Under the pieces are notes generated by a model. The model made no database searches. It had not been told where the DNA came from and was given only the letters and a program-made list of their open reading frames with translations. The position numbers and the translations under genes are program-made. From contig JAUWLW010000008.1 in NCBI GenBank assembly GCA_030613505.1, positions 10,410 through 74,409 of the forward strand: DNA of 64,000 nt, written 5' to 3'. The DNA comes from Candidatus Zixiibacteriota bacterium. GTDB lineage: Bacteria > RBG-13-66-14 > B26-G2 > WVWN01. Of this stretch, positions 31,163-38,345 are shown in pieces (the stretch's first letter is position 1; each line of letters opens with the position of its first letter).

Positions 31163-31906
31163 CTAGTTGAACAACGCCTTGACGCTACCGAATGACGTCG
31201 GCACTATACTCGTAGAATACGGACGGGCGCCAATGTCCTTACCGCCTTCGCCGGCACCTCTACAGGGTGAACTCTCGGCGAGGTCGAAATCGTTGTTCTC
31301 GAAGTTTTCAAATAACGGGTCCTTGTGGATCTCGCCCGTGCCCGGTTTGGGAACAAAACTGTTCCACACGTGTCCTCAACCTACGCACAGGTACATGTAG
31401 TTCCCGCCGGGATTACTATCTACGTCGTTATACAGGATTGTAAGCGTAGGAGTGTTCTCGTGGCGCGCGACGCCGTATTTGACGTTACCCCAGATTATGT
31501 TGTTCTTGATGACGGCCGTCGAGCTCAACCAGACTACGACGCCCATGTTCCCTTTGCAAATCGTATTGCCTTCGATTAAGGCTTTAGCCCCTTCGTATAC
31601 GGCTACCGCTCCGCTATACTCGTTGCAGTTGATAAGGCAGCAACCGGTGATATGAAGGTCCGTTCCGTATCCGGCGGCGTAAACCGAACCATCCTTCAGA
31701 TCGCACAACGCGCCGTTGCCGCGTATGCAAGACTTCTTACCCTTTAGTACGTCGCAACGACCCGTATATACCTCGTTAGGGTCAAGCACTAGAAGTTTGT
31801 CGTATCCTTCCCCAGGTCCCGCTTCGTCGTACGCTTGTTGGAGGGTCTTGGCAAACGTAACAGATACCGCAAGCGTTAGTGCCAACAATACGACGGAGTA
31901 ACGCAT
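31163..31906 (-). CDS. Candidate selenoprotein, exported beta-helix-like, copy 1 (in-frame TGA at 31376-31378)
   Basis: An ATG at 31906 with GGAGGT 9 bases upstream begins a signal peptide (cleavage near VTFA). A Cys-rich body follows with parallel beta-helix character (GKKSCIRGNGALCDL, ITGCCLINCNEYSGAV, ALIEGNTICKGNMGVVVW, AVIKNNIIWGN). The frame reaches TGA as codon 177 in CVG-TGA-GHVW, then continues in frame for 70 residues (NSFVPKPGTGEIHKDPLFEN, DFDLAESSPCRGAGEGGKDI) to TAG at 31163-31165. The part after TGA is homologous to the same part in copies 2 and 3 and carries the family's normal C-terminal rung (DPLFxN...SPCxGAG). I interpret TGA as selenocysteine, giving 247 residues. This copy lacks one residue after TGA compared with the others. 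If TGA is a stop, the product is 176 residues. Confidence 0.75.
31348..31368 (-). promoter_or_regulatory. SECIS-like hairpin after TGA, copy 1
   Basis: Minus strand: GGAAC (31365-31361), loop AGTTTT, GTTCC (31354-31350). The stem can be extended by two pairs (TG with CA) past a single bulged U. The loop begins 15 bases after TGA and has G in its second position. It is the weakest of the three hairpins. Confidence 0.55.
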
Positions 31907-32000
31907 TTTTATCGACCTCCTTTTTACTACTTTTACCCTCTTTACGAACCGCGCCGGTTACAACGATTTTAATCACGGCCCGTACGAAATACTCTAATTA

Positions 32001-32029
32001 TTTATAACATCGGCCCAGTCTCAAGACAA
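32001..32029 (-). promoter_or_regulatory. Promoter of copy 1
   Basis: Minus strand: TTGTCT (32024-32029), 17-base spacer, TATAAA (32001-32006), with TGT just before the -10 (extended -10 type). The start codon is about 95 bases downstream. Confidence 0.65.
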
Positions 32030-32052
32030 GCTAAATCGACACGTAATAACAG

Positions 32053-32078
32053 TAAAAAAGAGGGCTTGCGCCCTCTTT
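32053..32078 (-). terminator. Terminator of selenoprotein-like gene copy 2
   Basis: Minus strand: AAAGAGGGC, loop GCAA, GCCCTCTTT, then TTT. Same stem and loop as the terminators of copies 1 and 3. Confidence 0.9.
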
Positions 32079-32101
32079 TTAAGCGCGAGTGCGTCAACTT
32101 G

Positions 32102-32830
32102 TTATTTGAAAGACGCTTTTACGCAGCCCAGCGAAGCCGGCGCTACACCCGTACCGTACGGCCGGCCACCCATGTCTTTACCGTTCTCGCCAGCGCCTTT
32201 ACAGGGCGAATTCTCCGCGAGGTCGAAATCGTTGTTGTTGTAATCCTCGAAGAGAGGATCTTTATGTATTTCGCCTGTACCCGGTTGTGGAAGGAAACTT
32301 TTCCACGTACCGCCACCTCAACCGGGGCACCAATACATATAGTTCCCTTTGGCGTTATTGTCCAAGTCGTTGTAGAGAATCGTCGGTGACGAGGTCTCGT
32401 CCCGGGTGATGCCGTAGTCGTTACCCCATATAATATTATTTTTGATCGTCGCCTGGCCTTGCCAAACCCTAACGCCCATCTCGCTCTTGCATATCGTATT
32501 ACCATCCACCAAGGCTTTGGCGCCGTTGTCGGCCCCAATCGCTACACCGCCGTTTATCAAACAACAGCCCGTAATCACGAGTTCGGTACCGGCTTGCGAC
32601 GCGCACACCTGGCCATTCTTCGGGTCGATCAACGCGCCGTTGCCGCGGATGCAAGATTTCTTGCCCTTTAATACATCGCAACGACCCGTATATACCTCGT
32701 TAGGGTCAAGCACTAGGAGTTTGTCGTACCCTTCGCCCGGAGGCGCCGCGTCGTACGCCTCTTGGAGAGACTTCGCCCACGCCGCGGGCGTAACGAGCGC
32801 CAGAGCTACGATAAATGCTATATAGCGCAA
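32102..32830 (-). CDS. Candidate selenoprotein, exported beta-helix-like, copy 2 (in-frame TGA at 32318-32320)
   Basis: The start is TTG at 32830 with GGAGGT 8 bases upstream, at the same place as in the other copies. A signal peptide (ALVTPAAWA) is followed by the family body (GYDKLLVLDPNEVYTGRCDV, KKSCIRGNGALIDPKNG, VITGCCLINGGVAIG, VDGNTICKSEMGVRVW, TIKNNIIWGND). TGA is codon 171 in YWCPG-TGA-GGGTW. The frame continues in homologous sequence (KSFLPQPGTGEIHKDPLFED, SPCKGAGENGKDMGGRPYGT) to TAA at 32102-32104, giving 242 residues if TGA is selenocysteine. The Cys three residues before makes a CxxU pair like those of redox selenoproteins. Copy 2 is somewhat shorter than the others in the middle of the helix. 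Confidence 0.77.
32282..32312 (-). promoter_or_regulatory. SECIS-like hairpin after TGA, copy 2
   Basis: Minus strand: GTGGAA (32306-32301) pairs with TTCCAC (32292-32287); the A-C next to the loop does not pair, leaving AGTTTC as core loop. A lower stem CGGT/ACCG (32312-32309 with 32285-32282) extends it. The loop begins 17-18 bases after TGA. Stem positions 1 and 5 differ from copy 3 on both sides so that pairing is kept. Confidence 0.65.
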
Positions 32831-32910
32831 CGTCTATCACCTCCTTTGCCGTCGTCTTCTTCAGACTCAACAACGTTCAACGCGTTTACCTAATCGCGCG
32901 TGTTTATTAA

Positions 32911-32938
32911 ACTATAACATCTCCCCTTTTAAAAACAA
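32911..32938 (-). promoter_or_regulatory. Promoter of copy 2
   Basis: Minus strand: TTGTTT (32933-32938), 16-base spacer, TATAGT (32911-32916), again with GATGT before the -10. Confidence 0.6.
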
Positions 32939-32962
32939 GGTAATTAACCCTACTTACCCCAA

Positions 32963-32990
32963 GAAAAAAAGAGGGCTTGCGCCCTCTTTT
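32963..32990 (-). terminator. Terminator of selenoprotein-like gene copy 3
   Basis: Minus strand: AAAAGAGGGC, loop GCAA, GCCCTCTTTT, then TTT. Same stem and loop as for copies 1 and 2. Confidence 0.9.
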
Positions 32991-33013
32991 TCGTTCCGGA
33001 ACTATTGGCGTTC

Positions 33014-33772
33014 CTAGTTGAATAAAGCCTTTACCTTGCCGAAGGATGTCGGCGTTATAGCCGTGCGGAACGGCTTCCCGCCCATATCCTTGCCGCCTTC
33101 GCCGGCGCCCCTGCACGGGGAACTCTCGGTCAAGTCGAAGTCGTTATTCTCGAAGTTTTTGAATAACGGGTCCTTGTGGATCTCGCCCGTGCCTGGCGTT
33201 GGTACGAAGCTGTACCAAGTGCCGCCACCTCAACCCGGGCAGAAATACATGTAGTTGCCGCCGTAGTGGGAGTCGACGTCGTTGTAGAGGATGTTCAGCG
33301 TACCGGTATACTGGTGTTTGGCGATGCCGTACATCGACCCGCCGCTCTTGTTATTCTTGAAGATGATGTTGTTCTTCACAGTAGCGGAGGAATACGCCCA
33401 GATGTAGAGGCCGAGCCCGTTTTTACAGATCGTATTTCCGTCGATGTTCGCGGTAGCGCTATCGGCAACGTAGATCGCGCCGAAGGTACCGCCATTTATC
33501 AAACAGCAACCCGTAATGTCCAGTTGGGTACCGGGCTGAGCAACGAATACCTGGCTGTCGCCGAGGTCGCAAAGCGCGCCGTTACCGCGAATGCAGGACT
33601 TCTTGCCGATCAAAACACCGCACCCGCCGGTATACGTCGTATTAGGATCGAGCACAAGGAGCTTGTCGTAACCTTCGCCGGCACCGGCCTCGTTGTAGGC
33701 CGACTGCAACGTTTTCGCCACGGCCGCGGGGGCTATAAGCGCCAGTGCCAATAAAACGACTAAATAACGCAA
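33014..33772 (-). CDS. Candidate selenoprotein, exported beta-helix-like, copy 3 (in-frame TGA at 33230-33232)
   Basis: TTG start at 33772, 8 bases after GGAGGT. Signal peptide (LALIAPAAVA), then the Cys-rich helix body (TGGCGVLIGKKSCIRGNGAL, LDITGCCLINGGTFG, IDGNTICKNGLGLYIW, TVKNNIIFKNNKSGG, NILYNDVDSHYGGNYMY). TGA is codon 181 in FCPG-TGA-GGGTW. The frame goes on (YSFVPTPGTGEIHKDPLF, SPCRGAGEGGKDMGGKPF) to TAG at 33014-33016; 252 residues if read through. The ILYNDV...GxI..DPLF...SPC.GAG pattern is that of a common bacterial beta-helix repeat family, where sequence runs through this point without a stop. No function is known. The first and best-promoted unit of the three. Confidence 0.78.
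33195..33226 (-). promoter_or_regulatory. SECIS-like hairpin after TGA, copy 3
   Basis: Minus strand: TTGGTAC (33218-33212), loop AGCTTC, GTACCAA (33205-33199), a perfect 7-bp stem; below it GGCG (33226-33223) pairs with CGCC (33198-33195) with a 4-base bulge on the 5' side. The loop begins 18 bases after TGA. The E. coli fdhF SECIS has 17 bases and a 6-base loop, AGGUCU. Confidence 0.7.
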
Positions 33773-33858
33773 TGCACTTCACCTCCTTCGCTGGAAATTT
33801 CCCTTTGGCGCAAGTGCTAAAATAACGCGCCCGTTTCGCCCAGTTCACTCCTGCTAAT

Positions 33859-33887
33859 ATTATATATTAAAACCTTTTTGAATGCAA
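33859..33887 (-). promoter_or_regulatory. Promoter of copy 3
   Basis: Minus strand: TTGCAT (33882-33887), 17-base spacer, TATAAT (33859-33864), about 87 bases upstream of the start. The strongest match of the three unit promoters. Confidence 0.75.
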
Positions 33888-33989
33888 GTAAAATAATCAT
33901 ATACTTGTTAATTGAACATATATTACTAAGTTAGTAATGTTATGCCTCCATAATCTACCCTAGCGCTCTACCCCCAGCGGGATTCCGGT

Positions 33990-34685
33990 TTAATCTTCCC
34001 CGCGTCCGCGTCGCCTTCGCGCCAGCCACCGCGCCACCAAATCCTTCGCCGGGTCCGTAAAGGCGTTGCCGAAAGCGATCGCCGCGGCAAACATAACGGC
34101 GCCGAAAACGATAATGAAAACCGCGATAAGGAACGTCGTCGTTAAGTAGAGCTTCTCCAACGCCATAACGGCGCCGATAAACAGGACGCCGTAGCGAACG
34201 GCCTTGCCTATAACCGCAGCGTTTAATCCCTCTACTTTGCTCGCCCATACGCGAGCAAGCCCCCCCAAGAACGACCCGGCAATATGGGCTACGAAAAGTA
34301 TCGCCGCGGCCAAGAGGATGCGCGGCAGATAGAGTATCGAGAAATCGAATACGCGGGTGAGTAAGGTGAACCCCAATATCTCGGCGCAAAAATCCAAGAA
34401 CAATAGTACGACCACCCACCAAATAACGCGCCGGACGATCTCCCCGGCCGAATATTTGATATCCCCTTTGGCTAGCGCACCAAAGCCCAACCTCGCGGCG
34501 CCCTTTTCTATGGGCAACGCGAGGAAGACGCGGCGCGCGAGCCGCGACAATAAGTAAGCTAAAAGCAGGCCGGCGGCAAAAACCGCCGCTGCTACCAGCA
34601 ACACCGGTAGATATCCGGCTATGGTTTTCACCGTGCTGAGAAACGGTTCCACTACGGTTTGTGCGAAAAATTCACTCATATCCAT
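33990..34685 (-). CDS. Mechanosensitive-channel-like membrane protein (conserved TM-helix type)
   Basis: A 231-residue protein with about five membrane helices. The repeated pattern of a helix followed by GxLAR/VWA-type glycines (SFLGGLARVWASKVEGLNAA) and the C-terminal AIAFGNAFTDPAKDLVARWL match the TM_helix repeat proteins related to MscS, which lack the large cytoplasmic vestibule. It probably opens or signals in response to membrane tension; this is by family only. It follows the permease gene by 8 bases on the same strand. Confidence 0.7.
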   Translation of the reverse strand: MDMSEFFAQTVVEPFLSTVKTIAGYLPVLLVAAAVFAAGLLLAYLLSRLARRVFLALPIEKGAARLGFGALAKGDIKYSAGEIVRRVIWWVVVLLFLDFCAEILGFTLLTRVFDFSILYLPRILLAAAILFVAHIAGSFLGGLARVWASKVEGLNAAVIGKAVRYGVLFIGAVMALEKLYLTTTFLIAVFIIVFGAVMFAAAIAFGNAFTDPAKDLVARWLARRRRGRGED

Positions 34686-34693
34686 ATCGAAAT

Positions 34694-36934
34694 CTAAGGC
34701 GCCGCCGTCCCCGACAGAAGCCGCTCGAGGCGGCCTCGCCGTACGGGCGTGAATTTCTTTATAATAACGACCGTATTATCCACGCGCTCGGATATCTCCT
34801 CCGGGACCGATTTAAACAACAATTGCTCCCACGCGCCGCCCTTGCGTGCGCCCAGCACGATGAGGTCTTTCGGTAGTATCTCCGCCATCAACGCTTCAGT
34901 TACTTCTTCGGCGTAGAGCACGTCCCTTTCGAAACCGCGTCGACACTCCACGTCGCAAACTACCTCGTCCAAAAGGTTCCTTGCCGTATACCGCGGCACG
35001 CCGAATTCATCGGCCGCGCCGGATACCGTAACGACGCGCAACTTGGCGTCGAAGCGGTCGGCGAACGCCGGCGCCAGTTCCGCGGCGAGGCGGGAGTTGG
35101 AGCTGCCGGAAACCGCGACCAGTATGCGGCCTACGTCCGTCAAATCGTCGGCGCCGGGCCTCACTACCGCGACATCACACGGGGCGTCGTCGAGCACGGC
35201 GTCAATAACCGTGGCCAACAACCTGTCGCCCAAGGTCCGTCGGCTGACGCGTCCCATAACTATGAAGTTGCAATTCTCTTCGCGGGCCGTCTCCAAAATG
35301 CCGTGCGAAAGGCGGTGCGATATCTTAATCATTCGCTTGACGTCGTCGACGCCCTCGCGCTCGCAGATCTTCTCGGCCAACATGAGCTGGGAACGAAAAT
35401 CGCCGGCCCGCGCGACGCCACGTTCGAGGGGTACGTAATACGGAACCTCCACTACGGACAACAATAATATCTCGCCGTCGAACTTCTTCGCGATGGCCGC
35501 GGCAACCGTCACCAACGACTTCATCGTATCCGGGTTGCCGACGGGGACCAGGATTTTATATTCCTTACGCGCTTGCTTGGCCATCAAGTACCGAATGACC
35601 CGCTCGCGCTCGAGCGTCCGTTTGGCGCCTTTCGAATAAGCTAAATATACCAATCCTCCCGCGGCCAGATAACAGGTCCCCAAAAGGTAGGTGTTCCACT
35701 CCATGAAGAGCAACATAAGAAGGTTGGAGGCGATGCCTAAGGCCGGTATCAAGTAGCCGAAGGGCAAGCGGAACGGACGTTTAAGTTCCGGGCGGCGCCG
35801 CCGGAGCATTATTACCGAAAAATTGACCACGACAAGGGCGAAGAGTAAGCAAAAGTTCGTGAGGTGCGCTACGGACCGCACCTCGCCTATTACCGCGATT
35901 ATGATCGCCAATCCCGCCGTTGCCGCGATCGCCCAATGCGGCGTACGGAAGCGCGCGTTTACCCGGGCCAAAAACCACGGCATGAAGCCGTCGCGTGCGA
36001 TCGCGTACGTGACGCGCGAGGTCGTGAGAACCGCGGCGTTTAGCGCCGAAACCGTCGACAGAACACCCGCGATTAATACGAAGAATAGGCCGTATCCCCC
36101 TAATACTTTCGCGGCTATTATCGCGAGGGGCGCAGGCGCCTCCCCTAAAACTTCGAAATCTATTATCCCAACAGATACCATAATCACAAAGACGTAAATT
36201 ATCGTAGGGATCGCCAGCGCTAACAAGATCGCCCGCGGAACGTTCTTCTCCGGGTTTTTGACCTCCTCCGCCGCGTCCGAGATTTGCTCGAAACCGAAGA
36301 AAGAAATGTAGATGAGCGAGGTGGCGGCGAGGACGCCGAGCGTACCGAACGGCGCGAAATTGTCGAAACGCTCCCACTCCACGAAACGGAAACACAATAT
36401 GACGAATACGACCAGTATCGCGACTTTGCCGAGCGTCAAGAAGGTTTGCGTATGACCCGCTTCTTTCGTCCCCTTAATATTTAGCAGCGCTAGAAGGATT
36501 ATAAGGGTCGCGGCCGCGACGGCTCGGTTTAACGTATATGGCAACGCCAACTCGACGAGGGGGGTGAAATGCTCTGCGAACCCGATAGAGTACAGGGCCG
36601 CGGAGACAACCAGGCCAAAGACCATCGACCAACCGGTGATGAAGGCCGTAAAGCCGCCGATGGCCTCGTGGACGAAGGTATAGCCGCCGCCGGCGATGGG
36701 GATGGCCGCGGCCAGCTCGCAGTACGACAGCGCCGTGAATAGCGTCATGAAGCCGACGATGACGTACGAAACCGTCGCCGCCGGGCCCGCTGTGCCGGCG
36801 GCCAGGCCGGATAGGATGAAGATGCCGGCGCCTATCATCGCGCCCACGCCCAGCATCGTCGCGGCGACGAGGCCCAGCGACCGCGTCAGCTTGACCTCGT
36901 GCTCCTCGCCCGGCAATGGAATTCGCTCAGCCAT
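34694..36934 (-). CDS. APC-family amino acid permease fused to two UspA domains
   Basis: 746 residues. The first about 430 form a 12-helix amino acid/polyamine/organocation transporter: GLVAATMLGVGAMIGAGIFIL is the family's substrate-binding helix 1, and PEKNVPRAILLAL follows helix 6. The last about 290 hold two tandem universal-stress-protein domains, the first beginning YKILVPVGNPDTMKSLVTVA and the second RILVAVSGSSNSRLAAELA. The ATP-binding glycine motif is only partly kept in each (VMGRVSRRTLGDRLL; VLGARKGGAWEQLLF). Such fusions are thought to regulate transport by nucleotide. ATG at 36934. Confidence 0.92.
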   Translation of the reverse strand: MAERIPLPGEEHEVKLTRSLGLVAATMLGVGAMIGAGIFILSGLAAGTAGPAATVSYVIVGFMTLFTALSYCELAAAIPIAGGGYTFVHEAIGGFTAFITGWSMVFGLVVSAALYSIGFAEHFTPLVELALPYTLNRAVAAATLIILLALLNIKGTKEAGHTQTFLTLGKVAILVVFVILCFRFVEWERFDNFAPFGTLGVLAATSLIYISFFGFEQISDAAEEVKNPEKNVPRAILLALAIPTIIYVFVIMVSVGIIDFEVLGEAPAPLAIIAAKVLGGYGLFFVLIAGVLSTVSALNAAVLTTSRVTYAIARDGFMPWFLARVNARFRTPHWAIAATAGLAIIIAVIGEVRSVAHLTNFCLLFALVVVNFSVIMLRRRRPELKRPFRLPFGYLIPALGIASNLLMLLFMEWNTYLLGTCYLAAGGLVYLAYSKGAKRTLERERVIRYLMAKQARKEYKILVPVGNPDTMKSLVTVAAAIAKKFDGEILLLSVVEVPYYVPLERGVARAGDFRSQLMLAEKICEREGVDDVKRMIKISHRLSHGILETAREENCNFIVMGRVSRRTLGDRLLATVIDAVLDDAPCDVAVVRPGADDLTDVGRILVAVSGSSNSRLAAELAPAFADRFDAKLRVVTVSGAADEFGVPRYTARNLLDEVVCDVECRRGFERDVLYAEEVTEALMAEILPKDLIVLGARKGGAWEQLLFKSVPEEISERVDNTVVIIKKFTPVRRGRLERLLSGTAAP

Positions 36935-36963
36935 AGTGCGTCAGGGATTAACTACTTTCGCGA

Positions 36964-36991
36964 ATTATACTAAACGGCGCTAAAAAAACAA
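36964..36991 (-). promoter_or_regulatory. Promoter of the permease gene
   Basis: Minus strand: TTGTTT (36986-36991), 16-base spacer, TATAAT (36964-36969), 30 bases before the ATG at 36934. Confidence 0.7.
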
Positions 36992-37095
36992 GGTAAATCG
37001 GGTTCGACTTCAAACGTGGCTATTTTACTATTAATATTAAATGATACGAAATGATTACAGATTGTGAAAAAACGCGCAATTGCGAAATATTTTTC

Positions 37096-37124
37096 TTGAC
37101 TCTCTCTCTCTCTCTTACTATTAT
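37096..37124 (+). promoter_or_regulatory. Promoter with a (TC)7 tract in its spacer
   Basis: Plus strand: TTGACT (37096-37101), 17-base spacer, TATTAT (37119-37124). The spacer holds seven TC units (37101-37114). Loss or gain of a unit would change the spacer by 2 bases. It drives the small gene at 37145, and perhaps the two secreted-protein genes after it. Upstream, 36992-37095 is AT-rich and holds no gene. Confidence 0.65.
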
Positions 37125-37144
37125 ACGGGTTGAAGGTGGTCGAA

Positions 37145-37481
37145 ATGACGGAACTTTTATACAAACCGAAGTATTACGTACACGTATGGCGGATAGAGGT
37201 CGAAAACCCGGTGGACCCGGAGAATTATATCCTTTGCCCTTTCAATTCGATAGTTTTCGTACGAGCACAAACGGACCCCCCAACGGACCCGCCAGAACGG
37301 TAACCGTGTAGAGCTCGACGTTATTTGCGACGGCGGCCGAACGGACCTGTGTTACGCTCAGTACATAAGCGAAGTGTTCGTAGACCCGTGGCCGTGGAAA
37401 TTGATATCGGAAATCAGCATGTGGGGCGCGCCGGAAGTAACTACCGAAATAGATATGATAATCCGTTACCGCTTAGCGTAA
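37145..37481 (+). pseudogene. Small unrecognised gene with an apparent frameshift at a C6 run
   Basis: An ATG at 37145 after GAAGGTGG opens a frame (MTELLYKPKYYVHVWRIEVE ...) that stops after 52 codons. A neighbouring frame continues with protein-like sequence (NRVELDVICDGGRTDLCYAQ, FVDPWPWKLISEISMWG, EIDMIIRYRLA) to TAA at 37479-37481. Removing one C from the run of six at 37276-37281 joins the two into one protein of 111 residues. It may be a disrupted gene, a sequencing error in the homopolymer, or a frameshift used on purpose. The product looks acidic and beta-rich; no family recognised. Confidence 0.5.
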
Positions 37482-37511
37482 GGGCGAAAAGTATATACTT
37501 AACTTGTACTT

Positions 37512-38339
37512 ATGAGCCGTTTATCTTTAATTGCGGCTACGGTAATGATAGTATGCCTGCCCGAAGCTCGAGCGGGTGTAGGTTCGGTAATCTCTTCTTT
37601 TGTCGCGGCCTCGGAGAGCGAGCGCCGCAACGCCTGGGCCGCCTACCGCGACCGGCGCGACCTAGAGCACGTTTACGCATTCTGCGACCAACCGAACGAG
37701 GTCCGAAAATTCACTACTCGCGGTTCGCTTGTCTCCTCCTATAGTATAGAAACGCCGTGGCCCTTACGGGGCACCGACACTACGCACCTGGGCCCGGGCT
37801 ATATGGGCCTTTGCGGCGGCGAAAAAGACTTCAAAATCCTCAACCTCGCTACGGGAAAGATTGTATATTCCTACGCTACGTCAATAACGTACAATGACTT
37901 CTTCTACGACGGTACCCATTACTATTTTAAGCCCTTCTCCGCGGGTGGCTTTTTCTACCGATATACTACTAGCGGTGAATATAAAGGATGGATTCACTAC
38001 GACGGGTACCCGCCGGGGGGATGGTTCGGCGGCTGCGGTTATACGAACCGCTTCGCCGGCGCGGTAGGTTCGTACGTAATTATCGATTTATGGTCCCCCG
38101 ACATAACGGTGGCGTTAACGCATCCTGGAGGGTCGCTGGTCAATGCGTGGCATTCCCCGGGCGCAGGTTTCGGTTCAACGTGCGGCCCGGCTGCATTCGG
38201 TAACTACGGCATCACGTTTTGGGGAATATTCGACTTACGTAGTAGCCGGGATAGTTGGTTATACCAAGTCGATATTTCCGGCGCGGTCCCGGCGGTAACG
38301 CCATCGTCCGTGGGAAAAATAAAGGCAATATACCGCTAA
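37512..38339 (+). CDS. Secreted protein, propeller-like, with shared C-terminal tag (paralog 1)
   Basis: 275 residues with a signal peptide (cleavage near PEARA). The body has repeating short strands rich in aromatic and Gly residues (YNDFFYDGTHYYFKPF, GYTNRFAGAVGSYVIIDLW) as in beta-propellers, but no named repeat. The C-terminus VTPSSVGKIKAIYR matches the tag of the next gene and, more loosely, those of the three selenoprotein candidates. No Shine-Dalgarno is visible; a TATACT at 37494-37499 lies so near the ATG that a very short leader is possible. Function unknown. Confidence 0.7.
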   Translation: MSRLSLIAATVMIVCLPEARAGVGSVISSFVAASESERRNAWAAYRDRRDLEHVYAFCDQPNEVRKFTTRGSLVSSYSIETPWPLRGTDTTHLGPGYMGLCGGEKDFKILNLATGKIVYSYATSITYNDFFYDGTHYYFKPFSAGGFFYRYTTSGEYKGWIHYDGYPPGGWFGGCGYTNRFAGAVGSYVIIDLWSPDITVALTHPGGSLVNAWHSPGAGFGSTCGPAAFGNYGITFWGIFDLRSSRDSWLYQVDISGAVPAVTPSSVGKIKAIYR

Positions 38340-38345
38340 ACGTTA

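Larger units (their letters stand above)
31111..33887 (-). repeat. Three tandem paralogous gene units (about 0.93 kb period)
   Basis: Three units in direct repeat, each made of a promoter, an SD of the form GGAGGT, a gene, and a terminator with the same stem and loop. Gene starts are 924 and 942 bases apart. DNA similarity is highest over the region coding for VLDPNEVYTGRCDVLKGKKS and over the terminators; it is lower in the middle of the genes. This is a local duplication series rather than a recent perfect repeat. Confidence 0.9.

Noticed and set aside
31163-33772. Reading TGA as tryptophan or glycine (changed genetic code).
   Set aside because: TGA ends several ordinary genes in the window, including atpZ (overlap ATGA with atpI), btuC, the DUF1385 gene and GT39 copy 2, and reading through those would spoil normal protein ends. 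Tryptophan is written TGG throughout.
31163-33772. The three TGA-interrupted genes as pseudogenes, or the parts after TGA as separate small genes.
   Set aside because: All three copies have only this one stop, at the same column, with conserved sequence on both sides. There is no Shine-Dalgarno or consistent start codon after the TGA.
37325-37744. A plus-strand frame of 139 codons overlapping the end of the frameshifted gene and the start of the secreted protein gene.
   Set aside because: It lies out of frame with two better candidates and has shadow-type composition.
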